A stretch of 64,000 bases of DNA. Origin: JACKII01 sp965202745. Lineage in GTDB: Bacteria; Pseudomonadota; Alphaproteobacteria; Bin95. The stretch covers positions 62,001 to 126,000 of the forward strand of contig CBDBCB010000021.1 in NCBI GenBank assembly GCA_965202745.1. The letters are read 5' to 3'. Shown piece after piece: positions 62,501-64,000 of this stretch (position 1 is the stretch's first letter; the number at the start of each line of letters is the position of its first letter). Made by a program: the position numbers and the translations under genes. The notes under the pieces are model-generated. The model did no database searches and was not told the origin of the DNA. It worked only from the letters and a program-made list of their open reading frames with translations.

Positions 62501-62962
62501 CATGGTCGGGCCGGAGCACGAAAAGACCGCCCTGGTGCGCCACTGCACCCGCCTGTTCAACACGGGTGCCAACCTGACGACGCCACTGTTCACCGTGGTG
62601 GTGCGCAAGTCCTATGGCCTTGGCGCGCAGGCGATGTGCGGCGGCTCCGCCCTGGTCGGCTTCATGACCGTCGCCTGGCCCACGGCGGAGTTCGCGGGCA
62701 TGAACATCGAGGGCGCGGTAAAGCTCGGCTTCCGCCCGGTGCTGGCCGCCATTGAAGACCCGGAGGAACGCATCGCCGAATTCGACCGCCGGGTAGAGAG
62801 CGCCTACGAAGTGGCGAGGGCCGTGAATGCGGGCAGCGGCGGCGGCATCGACGACGTCATCGACCCGGCGGACACAAGGCGCTGGATCGCGAATTCACTG
62901 AAAAACTGCCGCCGGTGGCACCGCGGGAGGGCAAGAAATACCCGTATATTGATACGTGGTGA
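59523..62962 (+). pseudogene. Single-chain biotin-dependent acyl-CoA carboxylase (BC-BCCP-CT fusion) with three frameshifts
   Basis: Biotin carboxylase part from ATG 59523: MIIKAVAGGGGRGTRAVLAA (ATP-grasp) and FIEANARLQVEHTVTEQVTG. The frame breaks at TCTCCCATC near 61173 (one C too many). Then VAAGDQVLKGQPIAVVEAMK carries the biotin Lys, followed by carboxyltransferase N-domain (RLPLIMFSEGGGGRPGED). Second break near 61863 (one base short), then TFTQFSKLSGLVPIVGVNNG through LSLIDCPGIMVGPEHEKTAL. Third break at an A5 run near 62900, after which KLPPVAPREGKKYPYIDTW ends at 62962. Restored it is about 1,146 codons, in line with fused family members. Substrate (acetyl-, propionyl- or longer acyl-CoA) unknown. 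Confidence 0.8.
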
Positions 62963-62975
62963 GGACTTCTTTCTC

Positions 62976-63024
62976 CGGAGTTCCCTAGTCCCCGCAAGCG
63001 CCGAGCCCCGAGGGAACCACTCCG
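62976..63024. terminator. Possible bidirectional terminator hairpin
   Basis: CGGAGTTCCCT pairs with AGGGAACCACTCCG (two extra bases on the right). Lies between the convergent carboxylase and COQ10-like genes. No T-run. Confidence 0.35.
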
Positions 63025-63145
63025 AGCCCCGAAATGGCGTAGTCATGCCCAGGGTCTCCTTCGGGGGGAGCGAAAGCGGTGGGGGGATCCCTGGTAGTCT
63101 CTGGCGAGGCTTTCGGGAATCTGTGGCTATTGGGGGGCCTCGCCC

Positions 63146-63631
63146 TCAGTCCCCGCTTGCCGGGTCTGGCACGACAGATGGCGCTGCATCTGGAGGCAGG
63201 GGAGTATAGAGTTTGTGCGCCCGGGTTTCGAAGGCGCCGACCATCCGGCCCACGGCTTCGTTAAACACCAAACCGGCGACACGCTGGAAAATCCGGGATT
63301 TGAACTCGAAGTCCACATAGAAATCGATGACTGTGCCGCCCTTCGTGGGCTCGAACACCCAATGGTTGTTCAGATAGCGCAGGGGGCCACTGGTGTACTC
63401 GACGTCGACGCGCGACTCCTCCGGATGGAAGGTCACGCGGGAGGTAAACCGCTCGCGGATCATTTTGAAGCCGATCAGCAGGTCCCCCGTGATCACATTG
63501 CCCCGGCGGCTGGTGATGCGGCAGCCGGTGCACCACGGCAGAAACTCCGGATAGCGCTGCACGTCGGCGACCAGATCATACATCTGATCGGGCCGGTAAG
63601 GCAGGAAGCGGCGTTCGGCATGGGTAGGCAA
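63146..63631 (-). CDS. COQ10/RatA-type START-domain protein
   Basis: 161 aa. Polyketide cyclase/START fold with YDLVADVQRYPEFLPWCTGC, VTFHPEESRVDVEYTSGPLR and WVFEPTKGGTVIDFYVDFEF. COQ10 binds ubiquinone and aids respiration; E. coli RatA of the same family was reported to block ribosome joining. The lipA neighbour is typical of alphaproteobacteria and favours the quinone role. 10 bp after lipA. Confidence 0.88.
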   Translation of the reverse strand: MPTHAERRFLPYRPDQMYDLVADVQRYPEFLPWCTGCRITSRRGNVITGDLLIGFKMIRERFTSRVTFHPEESRVDVEYTSGPLRYLNNHWVFEPTKGGTVIDFYVDFEFKSRIFQRVAGLVFNEAVGRMVGAFETRAHKLYTPLPPDAAPSVVPDPASGD

Positions 63632-63641
63632 AAGGAGCCTC

Positions 63642-64000
63642 TCAGACCTTCGCGTGCTCTTGCGCGAGCCGCTTTTCGCGGGCAGCGCGCAATTGCTCGA
63701 AATCGCTGTCGGCGTGATAGCTGGAGCGGGTCAGCGGGCTGGACGATACCAGCAGGAAGCCCTTGCCGCGGGCCATCTGGGCGTAGGCCTCGAACTCCTC
63801 CGGCGTGATGAAGGCGTCGACGCGGTGGTGCTTCGGCGTCGGCTGCAAGTACTGGCCGATGGTCAGGAAATCGACGTTGGCGGCGCGCAGGTCGTCCATG
63901 ACCTGGCTCACCTGTTGTTTGGTCTCGCCCAGGCCGACCATGATGCCGGACTTGGTGAAGACGCTGGGGTTTTTATCATTCACCTGGTCCAGCAGCTTCA
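63642..64000 (-). CDS. lipA: Lipoyl synthase, C-terminal part
   Basis: Truncated by the window edge; about 119 C-terminal residues are visible. KSGIMVGLGETKQQVSQVMD, ANVDFLTIGQYLQPTPKHHR and the closing GFLLVSSSPLTRSSYHAD, where RSSYHA supplies the Ser ligand of the auxiliary Fe-S cluster. Radical SAM enzyme inserting sulfur into octanoyl groups. Confidence 0.95.
   Translation of the reverse strand, partial: KLLDQVNDKNPSVFTKSGIMVGLGETKQQVSQVMDDLRAANVDFLTIGQYLQPTPKHHRVDAFITPEEFEAYAQMARGKGFLLVSSSPLTRSSYHADSDFEQLRAAREKRLAQEHAKV

Noticed and set aside
63146..63631. RatA-type toxin
   Set aside because: The COQ10-like family is the same; no RatB antitoxin-like gene follows and the lipA neighbourhood favours the quinone role.

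Overview
The window reads as a chromosomal segment of a GC-rich alphaproteobacterium, probably of Rhodospirillales type. The evidence is gene content rather than a marker gene: a ChpT-type phosphotransferase, ftsK next to lolA, ubiA divergent from rsmE, a COQ10-type START protein beside lipA, a plant-type glutamate-cysteine ligase, and a single-chain biotin-dependent carboxylase. No rRNA, tRNA, CRISPR array, phage or transposase gene was found. Most genes are metabolic or housekeeping.

Layout. 1-4.6 kb: a broken class III cyclase, an IlvD/Edd dehydratase, a Rieske oxygenase and a frameshifted cupin, all on the minus strand. 4.6-5.1 kb: a non-coding stretch with a 155-bp palindromic element and six exactly 11-bp-phased TAAAC boxes. 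5.1-12.5 kb: ychF, a 2-hydroxyacid dehydrogenase divergent from an SH3 protein, an enoyl-CoA hydratase, a flavin oxidoreductase, a lipoprotein, pncA, a 42-aa small protein and a gamma-glutamyltransferase. 12.6-20.9 kb: a decayed VPLPA-CTERM gene, a methyltransferase, ubiA, rsmE, gshA, a broken hydrolase, an atypical SDR, aroQ and a type III PLP decarboxylase with a long leader. 21-26 kb: otnI-otnC-otnK (four-carbon acid sugar catabolism), metY and two paralogous 71-aa membrane proteins. 26-34 kb: a DinB gene with a nonsense codon, cupin, Nudix, LLM oxidoreductase, ClC channel, pentapeptide protein, thioesterase, a second GGT and a quinone reductase. 34.8-39.1 kb: dTDP-sugar genes rfbB-rfbD-rfbA with a glycosyltransferase. 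39-46 kb: isomerase, AbrB-type membrane protein, nadK, moaA/mobA, chpT, a frameshifted SDR and lolA. 46-54.4 kb: ftsK, amtB-glnK with a sigma-54 promoter and NtrC site, a UbiH-type hydroxylase, VOC, a frameshifted LLM and PhyH. 54.5-64 kb: a DEAD-box helicase, an unknown membrane protein, an adenylate cyclase, a fused carboxylase with three frameshifts, a COQ10-like gene and the 3' part of lipA.

Main observations. (i) A 120-bp terminal-inverted-repeat element occurs in two full copies (18808-18927 and 26185-26304, opposite orientations), plus a 55-bp reduced copy (54431-54485). In all three the terminal TAG/CTA is the stop codon of the adjacent gene. (ii) TAAAC boxes are helically phased in two intergenic regions. 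(iii) The ChpT homologue has Arg in place of the phospho-accepting His. (iv) A tandem pair of 71-aa two-helix membrane proteins and a 42-aa protein after pncA are poorly described small proteins. (v) The ornithine/lysine decarboxylase leader holds a candidate 8-codon leader peptide. (vi) Nine genes carry about thirteen frame-breaking lesions. Most sit at short homopolymers, so consensus error and real gene decay both have to be considered.
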